Of a stretch of 64,000 nucleotides of DNA, positions 1-9,359 are shown one piece after another (the stretch's first letter is position 1; every line of letters begins with the position of its first letter). The notes below the pieces were generated by a model. It did no database searches. It had not been told where the DNA came from and saw only the letters and a program-made list of their open reading frames with translations. Position numbers and translations under genes: made by a program. The stretch is taken from contig CP148031.1 in NCBI GenBank assembly GCA_040500365.1, positions 2,604,001 through 2,668,000 of the forward strand. Direction: 5' to 3'. This DNA comes from Dehalobacter alkaniphilus. GTDB lineage: Bacteria > Bacillota > Desulfitobacteriia > Desulfitobacteriales > Syntrophobotulaceae.

Positions 1-2
1 CC

Positions 3-431
3 GGGCAATGCCAGATCCTAAGACCGGAACTTATTAACCTTATCGGCTATTGGTCCGAGGAAAACGGCTACGGGGATGCCGAACTGTCGCTCAGAATTAA
101 TAAATATACGCCGTTTAAAGCAGGATATGCAATCGACATCCCAATCGATATGCTCCAGACTGTACCTTGTGCAACCTGTGAGGGCAGCCGATGGTGCATC
201 TGCAATAGAATAAATCTTACTTGCTTTGACCTTAGAAATACCAAGCATAAGAATGAATCCTTTGTCTTGACCCACGGGTGGAAATACCTTGAATGCTTCA
301 AAGAAATTCGTGAAGGTAAACGAACAGTATACTGCGCATCAATTCATGATTCGGAATCCTACAAGAATCACCTTTACCATATGGATTGGGCCCTGGAGAA
401 TTTCAACTTCTATGTAAGTAATGCCAACTAG
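3..431 (+). CDS. Glycosyltransferase, C-terminal fragment (5' end outside window)
   Basis: The frame is open from the first bases of the window to the stop at 431, so this is the 3' part of a larger gene, not a gene starting at the internal ATG at 150. The segment around residues 13-35 (GYWSEENGYGDAELSLRI) resembles the acceptor-side region of family-2 glycosyltransferases, where a Glu/Asp pair follows the catalytic domain. The C-terminal part is Cys-rich (CATC, CICN) and has no recognised domain. Two further glycosyltransferase genes follow on the same strand, which supports a surface polysaccharide or glycoprotein locus. The family assignment rests on a short stretch and is moderate. Confidence 0.55.
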   Translation, partial: GQCQILRPELINLIGYWSEENGYGDAELSLRINKYTPFKAGYAIDIPIDMLQTVPCATCEGSRWCICNRINLTCFDLRNTKHKNESFVLTHGWKYLECFKEIREGKRTVYCASIHDSESYKNHLYHMDWALENFNFYVSNAN

Positions 432-556
432 TAGATTAATTTATCCATTACAGAGACTTGGTCTGGAGCTAATGAAATCAACGTTACTCTAGAGAAATAG
501 AAATTAAAAAAGCATTGCTAAAAATAATGTTAAGAAGAATGAAAGGACAAAAATTA

Positions 557-1669
557 ATGAATACAATCAATCAAAAAAAAATAGCAATTCTCGATGACTA
601 TTTTCCTAATCTGACGACGGGTTTTAGGATATCTGAATTTAATTACTATTTGGAGAAGTATCCGAACTGTGAAGTGTACGCGACCAGATATGACATGCAT
701 CATCATGAATATGCTGCCGTATATCCGCAGTATAAGGATAAAGTAAAGCCGTTTACCCAGTTTGACTGGACCGGCCAGTCTTACGCGCTGTATTATATGG
801 TATTTTTAAGTAACGCCGCTGCTTTTCATTTTGTCTATGAAATGTTTAACACGCCGTTTATATTTGAACTCTATCCCGGAGGGGGATTTTGGATCAATGA
901 TGACGAAATTGATGCCAGGCTGATCAAAGTCCTGCAATCCCCTCTTTTGAGAAAAGTCATTGTTACTCAGAATAGGACGTACGACTATATTACCAGCCGC
1001 GGTTTTGTTACGCCGGACAAGATTGCCTATATTTATGGGATGGTTACGTATCCGGAGTATTTCCACTCGACCGTACCCAAGCGATTCTACGGAAAAGATA
1101 AAAATACGCTCGACATCTGCTTTGTGGCTCACAAATATATGCCAACGGGAATGGATAAGGGGTATCCCATATTTATCGAGATGTGCAAAAAGCTCGCTTC
1201 AATAACAGAGGATATCAGGTTCCATGTCGTCGGCAATTTTGACCGGGATGAAATTGATGTCAGTGAGTTGGGCAGCCGGATCGTATTTTATGGTCTTAGA
1301 GATAAAAGCTTTTTCCCGCAATTCTTTTCCGGAATGGACATGATCGTTTCACCGAATCTTCCTTTTGTCCTGATACCGGGTAAGAACTTTGACGGCTTCC
1401 CTACAGGCTGCTGCATCGATGCTGCTTTGCACAACGTTGCTGTTTTCTGTACCGACGAACTGAACATGAACGAACATTTTGAACACAAAAAGGACCTTTT
1501 TATTATCCCCGCCGATGCCGGCAAGATTGCTGACAGTATTATGGAATATTACCAAAGCCCCGAAAAGTTATACAGTATGTCGGCGTGCGGGCAGGCAAAA
1601 TTCAGAGAGATCTTTGACTTTGAAAAACAAATGAGAGACAGAGTATCAGTCATAGAACAATACGTGTAA
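557..1669 (+). CDS. Glycosyltransferase, GT-B-like
   Basis: A protein of about 370 residues that probably transfers a sugar in surface glycan synthesis. The N-terminal half begins IAILDDYFPNLTTGFRISEF and the C-terminal half contains GKNFDGFPTGCCIDAALHNVAVFCTD, the position and style of the nucleotide-sugar binding region of GT-B enzymes. The start is placed at 557 because an AAAGGA box lies just upstream. In-frame ATGs at 515, 527 and 539 lack one. It sits between two other glycosyltransferase genes on the same strand. The sugar donor and acceptor cannot be told from sequence. Confidence 0.7.
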   Translation: MNTINQKKIAILDDYFPNLTTGFRISEFNYYLEKYPNCEVYATRYDMHHHEYAAVYPQYKDKVKPFTQFDWTGQSYALYYMVFLSNAAAFHFVYEMFNTPFIFELYPGGGFWINDDEIDARLIKVLQSPLLRKVIVTQNRTYDYITSRGFVTPDKIAYIYGMVTYPEYFHSTVPKRFYGKDKNTLDICFVAHKYMPTGMDKGYPIFIEMCKKLASITEDIRFHVVGNFDRDEIDVSELGSRIVFYGLRDKSFFPQFFSGMDMIVSPNLPFVLIPGKNFDGFPTGCCIDAALHNVAVFCTDELNMNEHFEHKKDLFIIPADAGKIADSIMEYYQSPEKLYSMSACGQAKFREIFDFEKQMRDRVSVIEQYV

Positions 1670-1728
1670 TCGAATAATTGAACAATCAGACAAATATCGA
1701 ATAGAATCATTTATTTAGGGAGCCGCCA

Positions 1729-2415
1729 ATGACAAAGCCGGATGGAATATCCATTATTACCTGTACGCACTTCCCTTTTTACCTGGACAATATCTTCGCG
1801 AATTATGCCAGACAAACCTACCCTGTCAAGGAACTTATTATCATCCTGAATGGCCCCGGTATTAATCTTTCCGATTTTTACAAGAGGGCGGAATTGCATC
1901 CTCATGTAAGAATCATTCAGCTGCCTGAAAGCTGCTCGGCAGGAACGTGTTTAAATTATGCTGTCGGGCAGACCCATTATCCTTACATCGCTAATTTTGA
2001 TCATGACGATTATTATGCTCCAGAATACTTGAATGATTTTATGAAAATAGCGCCTTCCAGTGAGGCGGGTGTTTTCGGAAAGAAAACGCACTTTGTCTTC
2101 TTTGAAGAGCAAAGAATCCTGGCGCTTTTGCATCCTGGCAGAGAAAACAGCTATGTTGACTATCTTATCGGCTGTACCCTTTTTATGAAAAAAAATATTT
2201 TTGAAAAAGTACAGTTTATTGATGCCAATATTGCGGACGAACAATTTGGTGCAGACTGTACCAAAAACGGCATCAAAATTTATGCGATTGATAAATACAA
2301 TTTTGCTTATATTCGCCGAAATGATCTCAGCCTGCATACCTACAAATTAGATAATCAGCAATTAATGGAACAATATTGTCAGGTTGTCGCACAGGTTTCT
2401 GACTTTAAACACTAG
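1729..2415 (+). CDS. Family 2 glycosyltransferase (GT-A)
   Basis: A 228-residue GT2 enzyme. The start ISIITCTHFPFYLDNIFANY followed by TYPVKELIIILNGPG is the classic GT2 N-terminal beta-alpha-beta fold, and NFDHDDYYAPEYL supplies the DxD-type metal/nucleotide-sugar motif. A GGGAGCC ribosome site precedes the ATG. It is the last gene of the glycosyltransferase group and converges on the ABC permease gene downstream. Substrate unknown. Confidence 0.8.
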   Translation: MTKPDGISIITCTHFPFYLDNIFANYARQTYPVKELIIILNGPGINLSDFYKRAELHPHVRIIQLPESCSAGTCLNYAVGQTHYPYIANFDHDDYYAPEYLNDFMKIAPSSEAGVFGKKTHFVFFEEQRILALLHPGRENSYVDYLIGCTLFMKKNIFEKVQFIDANIADEQFGADCTKNGIKIYAIDKYNFAYIRRNDLSLHTYKLDNQQLMEQYCQVVAQVSDFKH

Positions 2416-2448
2416 GTATTAGGGCCATTTACTTTTCATGCTTGTTGA

Positions 2449-4317
2449 TTACCTGAGCCGGTTCTTGCTGCTGGTCGTCACGAGCTCCACCCGGAAACCT
2501 TTGCGGCTTTGCCGGACTGTCGCAGTCATAAATCCGAAGAAGATGAGTAACCATAGCCCGCTGGTCAACAGAATTCCGAGTAAAATCCTGAACAGAACGG
2601 GCCAAAATAACGGACGGCTGAGGAAATACAACCCGCTAAGTAGTCCTGACTGTACATTCCATTCGAAGGTGACCGATGGAAGCATCCGAAGCGCTGAGAC
2701 CAATTCGGCAGGAGGGAATAAATAGCATAGACTTAAACCTAAAATAAGGATGAAACAAAAATTGATCAGATACATCATTAACGAAGCACTTGGCGATATC
2801 CGCATTTGTGGTTTGTCCGGATTATAGCGGCAGTTCTTGATGGAATAATACAGCCCGATGGCACTGGAACCCAGGCTTAAGAAAATCGCCGCCAGCGCCA
2901 GGATAAGCGTTAAGCTCGTTGAAACTCCGACTGCCAATGAAGTGCCAACCAGAAGAGCCTCCATCAATAGTAACGTGGGAAGCACAGCTGCAGTTAATTT
3001 TCCCCAGACGACAGGCCACCCTGCCAAGGGCACACTATTTAGCAGCCAGTCAGACTCCCCTTCCCTGCCAAACGCCTGCAAGGCCAAATTGCCGCTGAAC
3101 ATAATCGTGTACATGATAAGAACCATTACCAAGCTGGATACACTCGATGCCGAAGCATTGAACAGAAACTGAACCACAAAGAAGGCCATAATGATCAGAG
3201 GGATCAAATAGCTAAACCATTCTCTGGTATCCCTTTTCAAGGTCAGCAGATCTTTTTTGGCCACGGCCCACATGCCTGCCCACGTCGAGGCCGGCAAGAC
3301 TACTGTTTCCTGCTCCTGGCCAACAGTCCCGAAGAAAATCTTTTCCTGTTGGCGGTTCGTCGTATCAACGCTGGAAACTGAACGTCTTTTGCGCCGTCTT
3401 CCGCCATCTCCTTGGCTGATGGAAATGAAGCCCTGCCGGAATCCCCGTTCCAAAAGAATCAAGGCAATCAAGAAAAGAAACGCACTGAAAATAAGGATCA
3501 GAAGGCTCCATCCCAGCCCAGCGGCAAAGCTATCGGTTATTCCGCTGGTTAAAGCAAGTGAACCCCATCCCCACGGAAAAAAATTCATGACGTGGATCAG
3601 CTGCTCTTTGCCTGCCAGCATGGTCCCAATATCCAAGTTACCTTGGCTTCCCAGCATCATTCCCGGAATCTGAAATACTAACGCGATCAAGACACCTGCC
3701 AGCCCTCCCATCAGTCCGACGGCTTCTTTGCTCCTGTGAGGCGGAACAATACGCATAACCAAAAGGTTCAGCAGTTCGGCCAGCGCTGTCCCGCTAAGCC
3801 ATAAACCGCAGCCTGACAGAAAAACAAGAAGATAATAGGATGCTTTGGCCTCAAAAAGCAGACCGCAGAACACCCCCGGCAAAAAAACAAACAAGAACGC
3901 AACTAAAAGATTGCTCACAAGTACAGAGACTGTTTTCACGGCAAAAACGACCCGCAGAGGAACCGGTGCCATGAAAAGGAGTTCCAAATCTTCAGACATA
4001 TACAGCGCTGCAAAAGCTGCCGTAAGACCAAAGAATATCTGGCTGGCCAGTCCCACCAGAAAGAACAGGGAGAGAAAACCCTGGACGGTCTCAGGCTGCA
4101 TCGATTTCAACATCCCATAGGATATGGCCCCCATGGAAATCAGAAAACTCAAAAACACAATCATCAGGATACCCATTCCGATGAAAGTTCTCTTCCGTTG
4201 ATGTTTCAGCGTGTTAAGTGTCACCCGCAGCTGATTTTTTAGCAGCAGGACAAAATCCTGAACAAACGACTTTTCCGCAGGCGGGGTATCCAGAGGCGGC
4301 GGTATGATCATTTTCAC
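2449..4317 (-). CDS. ABC-2 type transporter permease
   Basis: A 622-residue integral membrane protein with many hydrophobic helices in two halves, separated by a basic cytosolic loop around residues 300-345 (GGRRRKRRSV). It lies 3 nt downstream of the ATP-binding gene, so the two are translated together and form one exporter. The size and the two-half layout fit large ABC-2 permeases that export drugs, peptides or lipids. Nothing in the sequence indicates the substrate. Confidence 0.8.
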   Translation of the reverse strand: MKMIIPPPLDTPPAEKSFVQDFVLLLKNQLRVTLNTLKHQRKRTFIGMGILMIVFLSFLISMGAISYGMLKSMQPETVQGFLSLFFLVGLASQIFFGLTAAFAALYMSEDLELLFMAPVPLRVVFAVKTVSVLVSNLLVAFLFVFLPGVFCGLLFEAKASYYLLVFLSGCGLWLSGTALAELLNLLVMRIVPPHRSKEAVGLMGGLAGVLIALVFQIPGMMLGSQGNLDIGTMLAGKEQLIHVMNFFPWGWGSLALTSGITDSFAAGLGWSLLILIFSAFLFLIALILLERGFRQGFISISQGDGGRRRKRRSVSSVDTTNRQQEKIFFGTVGQEQETVVLPASTWAGMWAVAKKDLLTLKRDTREWFSYLIPLIIMAFFVVQFLFNASASSVSSLVMVLIMYTIMFSGNLALQAFGREGESDWLLNSVPLAGWPVVWGKLTAAVLPTLLLMEALLVGTSLAVGVSTSLTLILALAAIFLSLGSSAIGLYYSIKNCRYNPDKPQMRISPSASLMMYLINFCFILILGLSLCYLFPPAELVSALRMLPSVTFEWNVQSGLLSGLYFLSRPLFWPVLFRILLGILLTSGLWLLIFFGFMTATVRQSRKGFRVELVTTSSKNRLR

Positions 4318-4320
4318 CGT

Positions 4321-5094
4321 TTATTCCTCCTCCAGGCTTTTGATTAATTCAGCATTCTCACGGACTCCGGTAAGTTCCAGGAAGATATCTTCCAGGCTTT
4401 CCCCACCGTGCCCAACTTTTTGTCGGAGTTCTTCAGGGCTGCCCTGCGCGATCAGCATGCCATCTTTCAGAATACCGACCCGGTGGCACATTCTCTCGGC
4501 AATCTCAAGAATATGGGTCGAAACAAATACCGCAGCACCCTGCCGGGCCATTTCCTGAAGAATATCTTTGAGGAGGCGTGCGCTGGCCGGGTCAAGGCCC
4601 ACAGTCGGCTCATCCAAAAGAATCACCTTAGGCTGATGAATTAAGGCCCCCGCCAGAACAACCTTTTGTCTCATACCATGAGAGTAACCCTCCAATAGCT
4701 CATCTGCACGCTCCATGAGACCGAAAATTCCTAAGAGCTGCTCAGCCCGCTCTTTGGCAATGCCTTTTGGGACTCGGTACAGGGCTGAAATAAGGTGCAA
4801 AAATTCACGGGCTGACAGTTTGTTATACAATTTTGGCTGGTCCGGTACATAAGCCATTAAGGCTTTGGCCTGAGTGGGCTGCCTACGAATATCGTAATCA
4901 CAGATGGATATCTCTCCCTCGCTGGGATCCAGCAATCCAGTAAGCATTTTAATCGTTGTTGTTTTACCGGCACCGTTCGGTCCCAAGAAACCGAAAATCT
5001 CTCCGCTTCTTACCTCCAGGTTTAGATCGTTGACAACCGGCACTGAACCATACCTTTTGGTTAAACGATTTGTTCTGATCAAGACCCTTTCCAT
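4321..5094 (-). CDS. ABC transporter ATP-binding protein
   Basis: A 257-residue nucleotide-binding subunit. It has Walker A (GPNGAGKTT, residues 38-46), Q-loop, signature region (GYSHGMRQKVVLAGAL), Walker B (VILLDEPTVGLDP) and the switch His (STHIL). The subfamily is the CcmA/NatA type that pairs with ABC-2 permeases. It precedes the permease at 2449-4317 in a two-gene operon. The upstream gene is dinB, about 50 nt away on the same strand. Confidence 0.93.
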   Translation of the reverse strand: MERVLIRTNRLTKRYGSVPVVNDLNLEVRSGEIFGFLGPNGAGKTTTIKMLTGLLDPSEGEISICDYDIRRQPTQAKALMAYVPDQPKLYNKLSAREFLHLISALYRVPKGIAKERAEQLLGIFGLMERADELLEGYSHGMRQKVVLAGALIHQPKVILLDEPTVGLDPASARLLKDILQEMARQGAAVFVSTHILEIAERMCHRVGILKDGMLIAQGSPEELRQKVGHGGESLEDIFLELTGVRENAELIKSLEEE

Positions 5095-5146
5095 TGCGTA
5101 CCTCCTGCTAACTTTTTTGGCTTAAGACCTATTCATAAATTGAAGG

Positions 5147-6310
5147 TTATAGTAATCGTGCCCTTGTGATACTGTTCTTTCCATATTTTGAGTTGACTTG
5201 ATCGATCACTTTTGTCAGATTTCCCATATCATTTTGAGGTTCATCAAACAACGTCAGTTGCTCAGTTTGATCCGTTAAGTTATTCAAGGTAATTCCAATT
5301 AGTCTAAGCGGCTGATTCATGGAGATCCCGCGCAAGAGCGTACAGGCTTCGTGGTAGATCCGATCATCCAGATCTGTGGCCTGAGGGAGTGTGCTGGAAC
5401 GTGACAGGGTTCTGAAATCCGGATAACGCGCTTTCAGCGTGATTGTTTTCGCTTTCAGCGAATGTTTGCGCATGCGTCTTCCGACATCTACCGCAAGTTC
5501 CAGCAGTTCTTTTTCAAGTACATCGACATCAGCAATATCTGATAGAAATGTCGTCTCCCTGCCAACGGATTTCGTCATTCTTTCGGTTTCTACGGAGCGG
5601 TTGTCAATACCCCGGGCGAGTTCGTAAAGTCGTTTGCCCATGACCCCAAATCGTTTCGAGAGAGCACTTTCATCCAAAGAACGCAGATCTTTCACTGTTC
5701 TTACCCGAAGTTCATGCAGCTGTTCTGCCGTTTTGATGCCGACCCCCCACACTCTTTCCACTTCCAGAGGATCGAGAAACTCCTGTACTTTATCCGGAGG
5801 GACAACGACAAAACCGTTCGGCTTTTGCAGATCGGAAGCAATCTTAGCGAGGAATTTATTGGGGGCCAAACCCACTGAAGCCGTCAGGCCAAGTTCCTGC
5901 CGGATACGTTGTTTGATCAGTACGGCGATATCTTGGGCAAATCCAAAAAGAGCTGTTGATCGCGTAACGTCCAAAAAAGCTTCATCAAGGGACAAGGGCT
6001 CGACGAGCGGCGTGTAGGACAAAAATATTTCGTGTATCCGGTCTGAGGCTTCCTGATATTTTTGCATATTGACAGGGAGAAATACGGCCTGCGGACAGCG
6101 TCTAAAGGCCTCGGTCATGGGCATCGCAGAATGAATGCCAAATTTACGAGCCTCATAAGAAGCAGCAGAAACAACACCCCGGCTGTTTGGCTTGCCGCCC
6201 ACGATAACAGGCTTTCCGAGTAAGACTGGATTATCTCTCTGTTCTACCGCGGCATAGAAAGCATCCATATCGATATGAAGTATTTTTCGATGGTTTTGCC
6301 ATTTTTCCAT
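5147..6310 (-). CDS. dinB: DNA polymerase IV (Y-family translesion polymerase)
   Basis: A 387-residue error-prone polymerase acting in lesion bypass. Palm motifs are visible: ILHIDMDAFYAAVE (first catalytic Asp), YEARKFGIHSAMP (fingers) and EPLSLDEAFLDVT (second catalytic acid pair). Helix-hairpin-helix and little-finger regions follow. The C-terminus ends KNSITRARLL rather than in a canonical QLxLF clamp-binding tail, though QLTLFDEP, a beta-clamp-like motif, lies about 30 residues from the end. Length is normal for DinB. Confidence 0.94.
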   Translation of the reverse strand: MEKWQNHRKILHIDMDAFYAAVEQRDNPVLLGKPVIVGGKPNSRGVVSAASYEARKFGIHSAMPMTEAFRRCPQAVFLPVNMQKYQEASDRIHEIFLSYTPLVEPLSLDEAFLDVTRSTALFGFAQDIAVLIKQRIRQELGLTASVGLAPNKFLAKIASDLQKPNGFVVVPPDKVQEFLDPLEVERVWGVGIKTAEQLHELRVRTVKDLRSLDESALSKRFGVMGKRLYELARGIDNRSVETERMTKSVGRETTFLSDIADVDVLEKELLELAVDVGRRMRKHSLKAKTITLKARYPDFRTLSRSSTLPQATDLDDRIYHEACTLLRGISMNQPLRLIGITLNNLTDQTEQLTLFDEPQNDMGNLTKVIDQVNSKYGKNSITRARLL

Positions 6311-6440
6311 AAATCAATTATACCACTATGCGCTCGACGTTTTCCATGTATCCGTGGTGATTGGTTATTTTCAGTCTAATGAATCGTCTTGCCGATTCAG
6401 CATGCAGAAGCACTATATAAAAGTTGAGCTAAATCATAAA

Positions 6441-6473
6441 AAGATGACCCCCGCGCAAGACAGAGATCATCTT
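6441..6473 (-). terminator. Terminator after tat genes
   Basis: An inverted repeat (AAGATGA at 6441 paired with TCATCTT at 6467) is followed on the minus strand by a run of T (bases 6437-6440 and beyond). It lies about 30 nt beyond the stop of the TatA/B gene, as expected of a Rho-independent terminator. Confidence 0.55.
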
Positions 6474-6503
6474 CTAAGTGCATCATGCCTTGTAAATTGT
6501 CCT

Positions 6504-6848
6504 TCACATAGGGTCGACTTCATTGGTCCCATCATGTTTTACAGCGACCCCATTATCCTCAGCTTTTTTCTCTGTTTCTTCATCATTGCTCTGTAACACA
6601 TTCGTGTCTTCTTTTTGTTTAGGCTCTTCTTGGGAAACCTTTTCTTTGGGAGATGTATCCTTTAAGCTGTCCATTATCGTGTCACTCTGCATACTAATCG
6701 TATTTGAAAATTCTCTTGTCAATTCGTTCATCATCTTGCGACCTTGTCTAACCAATTTTCCAATTGTACTTGCAATTACAGGCAAATCATCGGGGCCAAA
6801 AAGAATCAAGGCGACAAATAAGATTAATGCAATTTCTGTTAAACCCAT
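6504..6848 (-). CDS. Sec-independent translocase TatA/TatB-type subunit
   Basis: A 114-residue single-span protein. The N-terminal helix (ALILFVALILFGPDDLP) carries the FGP hinge, followed by an amphipathic helix (residues 24-45) and an acidic/Lys-rich tail, the TatA/TatB layout. The longer tail is closer to TatB, but Gram-positive Tat systems often use only TatA, so the subtype is left open. It starts one base after the tatC stop, so the two are coupled. It is likely to help export the Tat-signal RdhA proteins encoded nearby. Confidence 0.85.
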   Translation of the reverse strand: MGLTEIALILFVALILFGPDDLPVIASTIGKLVRQGRKMMNELTREFSNTISMQSDTIMDSLKDTSPKEKVSQEEPKQKEDTNVLQSNDEETEKKAEDNGVAVKHDGTNEVDPM

Positions 6849-7622
6849 TTAAATCACCTCTTCCTCTTCTCGCTTCAGCATTTTTGTTCTTCTTCTTACT
6901 ACAATATAGCCTACCCAAATACTGATTTCATAGAGAAGATACATCGGACCGATGATCAAAACCTGGGTCATCAGATCGGGAGTTGGAGAAAGAACAACAG
7001 CCAATATCACAATCACAAAAAAGGCCCATTTCCTATATTTTGCGAGAGCCTGAGGAGATACGACGCCTATTCGAATTAACAGTATCAATACAATGGGTAG
7101 TTGGAAAAATAACCCAAAGCTAAGTGCCAAAGTGAAAACAAAATTAATATAGGAAGACTTGGTGACAAATGGTGTTGTATCAATTGCCCCTATCCCTGCT
7201 AAAAGTAAAAACTTTAAGCAGATAGGCAGTACAAATAAAATAACAAAAGCTGCGCCTGCAAAAAAGAGAAGAAGAGATGAAGGAAAGATGAAATAGAGGT
7301 ATTTTCGTTCATTAGATTTTAAAGCCGGCAGGATAAAACTCCATAACTGCCATATGATGATGGGCAAAGCCACAACTACACCCGCAATGAGTGACACTTT
7401 TAATTTAACCATTAATGGTTCCATCGGTGTTGTCGTAATGAAATGCACCTCACTGAGACCGGACATTGGTATAGCCAGGAAACGAAATGCATAATCACTG
7501 AACGCCCATCCCACTATTGCTCCGATGGCGATCGCATATACAGAAAATAAAAGCACTTTGCGCATTTCTTTAAAGTGGCTAAAGAAAGACATTTCGTCAC
7601 TTTGCTTCTTCCTACGTTGCAC
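6849..7622 (-). CDS. tatC: Sec-independent protein translocase TatC
   Basis: A 257-residue polytopic protein with six hydrophobic segments. The family-typical N-terminus (FFSHFKEMRKVLLFS) and the conserved region FQLPIVLILLIRIGVVSPQALAKYRKWAFFVI are present. TatC recognises the twin-arginine motif of exported folded proteins. It is flanked by apbE and a TatA/B gene on the same strand. All seven RdhA proteins in the window carry RR-x-FLK signals, so this translocase is their probable exporter. Confidence 0.95.
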   Translation of the reverse strand: MQRRKKQSDEMSFFSHFKEMRKVLLFSVYAIAIGAIVGWAFSDYAFRFLAIPMSGLSEVHFITTTPMEPLMVKLKVSLIAGVVVALPIIIWQLWSFILPALKSNERKYLYFIFPSSLLLFFAGAAFVILFVLPICLKFLLLAGIGAIDTTPFVTKSSYINFVFTLALSFGLFFQLPIVLILLIRIGVVSPQALAKYRKWAFFVIVILAVVLSPTPDLMTQVLIIGPMYLLYEISIWVGYIVVRRRTKMLKREEEEVI

Positions 7623-7678
7623 AGTACAAACCCCTTCCTTTTCCTGATCTAATTAAAATTAATTTTTCCAAATACGGT

Positions 7679-8704
7679 CTACTCGGGAGTCTCTGGTTTA
7701 AACATTTCTTTCATTTTTGCGGATAATACCATCTTGCCGTCAGTATCAATGATCAGGCCCCATGCGTTATTCTTTTCGATTAATTGCAAGCCCTTTTCAG
7801 GACCTAATACGAAAGCTGCTGTAGCCAAAGCATCCGCCATTATCGGATTCTCCGTGACGACAGTACAACCGCTGACCTCTTTTGAAGGATACCCAGTACG
7901 AGGATCAAGAATATGACTGTATTGTATTCCGTCAACAGTGAAAAACCGCTCATAGTTGCCTGATGTATCGATTGTGAGATTCTCCAATTCAACATAGCCA
8001 ATGATCTGTCCTTTGTTTAAAGGATCTCTAATTCCAATGTGCCAAGGCGTTCCTCCGTCTTTTTTGCCTATGGCATAAATATTTCCGCCTGCTGATACCA
8101 TCCCTGATGGGATATTACGATCCTTAAATGCATCTAGCGCTTTGCTTACGGCATAGCCCTTGGCAATCGCTCCGAGGTCTAAGCTCATCCCCTTCTCAAC
8201 TAAAAAAACGGTCCTTTGTTCTTTATTCAATATTACTTTCTTGTAATCAACTAAATGAATGGTTTGGGCAATCTGTTCCTGTGGCGGTACAGATTTCTGA
8301 ATGCCGTTTTCTCCGAATCCCCACAATTTAACTAAGGGACTAATGGTCGGATCAAAAGCGCCATTGCTCAAATCCGCAATTTTCAAGGACTGTTCAATAA
8401 CATCAAACGTTAACTCCGATACCGCGACAGGTTGTTCTCCTGCATGAATATTGATAGCGTATACCTCACTATCAGGCGAGAACTTATTAAGCTTAGAATC
8501 TATTTCTTCCATAATGCCGAGAGCTTCTGTTACTGCCTTCTTTGCTCCCCAGCCATGAGCCTCAACATATACTTCTGTGTCAAAAAACAATTTGGTTTCT
8601 TGATAATTAACATTACGTTGATAATACTCATAACCTTGCCAAGACGATATACCGATAATGATCAACAGAAATAAAAGTATCTTAAAGCTCTTTTTATGGT
8701 ACAT
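7679..8704 (-). CDS. apbE: FAD:protein FMN transferase (ApbE)
   Basis: About 341 residues with an N-terminal membrane anchor (KILLFLLIIIGISSW) and no lipobox Cys. Family motifs: KFSPDSEVYAIN, GAFDPTISPLVKLWGFG, LDLGAIAKGYAVSKAL, SAGGNIYAIG and HILDPRTGYPS. ApbE attaches FMN to Thr/Ser in (S/T)GA(T/S) motifs of extracytoplasmic proteins. The three RdhC proteins in this window carry SGATFS, so they are likely substrates. The start at 8704 has an AGAGGA site. The upstream ATG at 8728 does not. It lies between two tat genes. Confidence 0.92.
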   Translation of the reverse strand: MYHKKSFKILLFLLIIIGISSWQGYEYYQRNVNYQETKLFFDTEVYVEAHGWGAKKAVTEALGIMEEIDSKLNKFSPDSEVYAINIHAGEQPVAVSELTFDVIEQSLKIADLSNGAFDPTISPLVKLWGFGENGIQKSVPPQEQIAQTIHLVDYKKVILNKEQRTVFLVEKGMSLDLGAIAKGYAVSKALDAFKDRNIPSGMVSAGGNIYAIGKKDGGTPWHIGIRDPLNKGQIIGYVELENLTIDTSGNYERFFTVDGIQYSHILDPRTGYPSKEVSGCTVVTENPIMADALATAAFVLGPEKGLQLIEKNNAWGLIIDTDGKMVLSAKMKEMFKPETPE

Positions 8705-8753
8705 GCTGAACTTATCCTCTATTTGCATTTAAATAATATTTTATTGCGTTATG

Positions 8754-8936
8754 CTATGCCTCTTTTATTGTCTCACTCTCTTCTTTTTCGCCCTCAGAAG
8801 CACTCCTGAATTCCTTAATCCCTCCGCCTAAAGCTTTTCCTAATTGGGGCAGCTTTCCTGGTCCAAATACGATTAGAGCGATGACCAAACCTATTACAGC
8901 TATAGTTGGGGTAATCATTCCAAAAATCAATTGCAT
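8754..8936 (-). CDS. tatA: Sec-independent translocase protein TatA
   Basis: A 60-residue TatA. It has an N-terminal hydrophobic helix (MITPTIAVIGLVIALIVFGPGKLPQLG) with the FGP hinge, then an amphipathic segment (ALGGGIKEFRSASEGEKEE). The start is placed at 8936 because GGAGGAG lies at the right distance. An upstream ATG at 8951 would place that site inside the gene. It is the first gene of the tatA-apbE-tatC-tatA/B run. Confidence 0.93.
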   Translation of the reverse strand: MQLIFGMITPTIAVIGLVIALIVFGPGKLPQLGKALGGGIKEFRSASEGEKEESETIKEA

Positions 8937-8951
8937 TTTTATCTCCTCCAT

Positions 8952-9253
8952 TTTATATGATTAGTATGGACTCACAAAAACATTAAGAATTCCCCTGCTT
9001 ATAGATTATCTCTAGATATAAAAGTATTATTCAATATATCCTAAAGTAAATAATAATTGTTTGTAGAGTTAGTGTCAATATTCGTCCACCAAAAGCTCGT
9101 AAAAACCATCTAGCTGTTCCTGATGTTAAGCACAGAAAATGATTTAAGAAAGAGAGTTCCTTATACCAATGGTTATTCAGATCTCGCATTCTATATAGGA
9201 TGGGTTAATAGGCTAGATACTAATGGCATAGTGCCATCCGCAGCAAGATTTAT
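8952..9253. other. Intergenic region between tatA and rdhA1
   Basis: About 300 bases of AT-rich sequence. It should hold the promoter of the tatA operon on the minus strand. No clear operator was identified. A 77-codon frame on the plus strand (9123-9356) lies across the rdhA1 terminator and lacks a ribosome site, so I see no gene here. Confidence 0.4.
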
Positions 9254-9290
9254 AAAAATGCTGATAATAGTCTGTAAGGGCTATTACCAG
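9254..9290 (-). terminator. Terminator after rdhA1
   Basis: A 10-bp stem (CTGATAATAG at 9261 with CTATTACCAG at 9281, one mismatch) is followed on the minus strand by CATTTTTATAA. It lies about 70 nt after the rdhA1 stop and separates the dehalogenase operon from the tat operon. Confidence 0.6.
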
Positions 9291-9359
9291 CATTACATCA
9301 ATTTAGAATTATTCTTGTTTAGGGGGATGCCCCAACATTTGACAGAGGACCTTTAATTA

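Noticed and set aside
150..431. Gene starting at the ATG at 150
   Set aside because: The frame is open upstream to the window edge and encodes glycosyltransferase-like sequence, so it is a fragment.
9123..9356. 77-codon frame on the plus strand
   Set aside because: No ribosome site, crosses the rdhA1 terminator, and the composition looks random.
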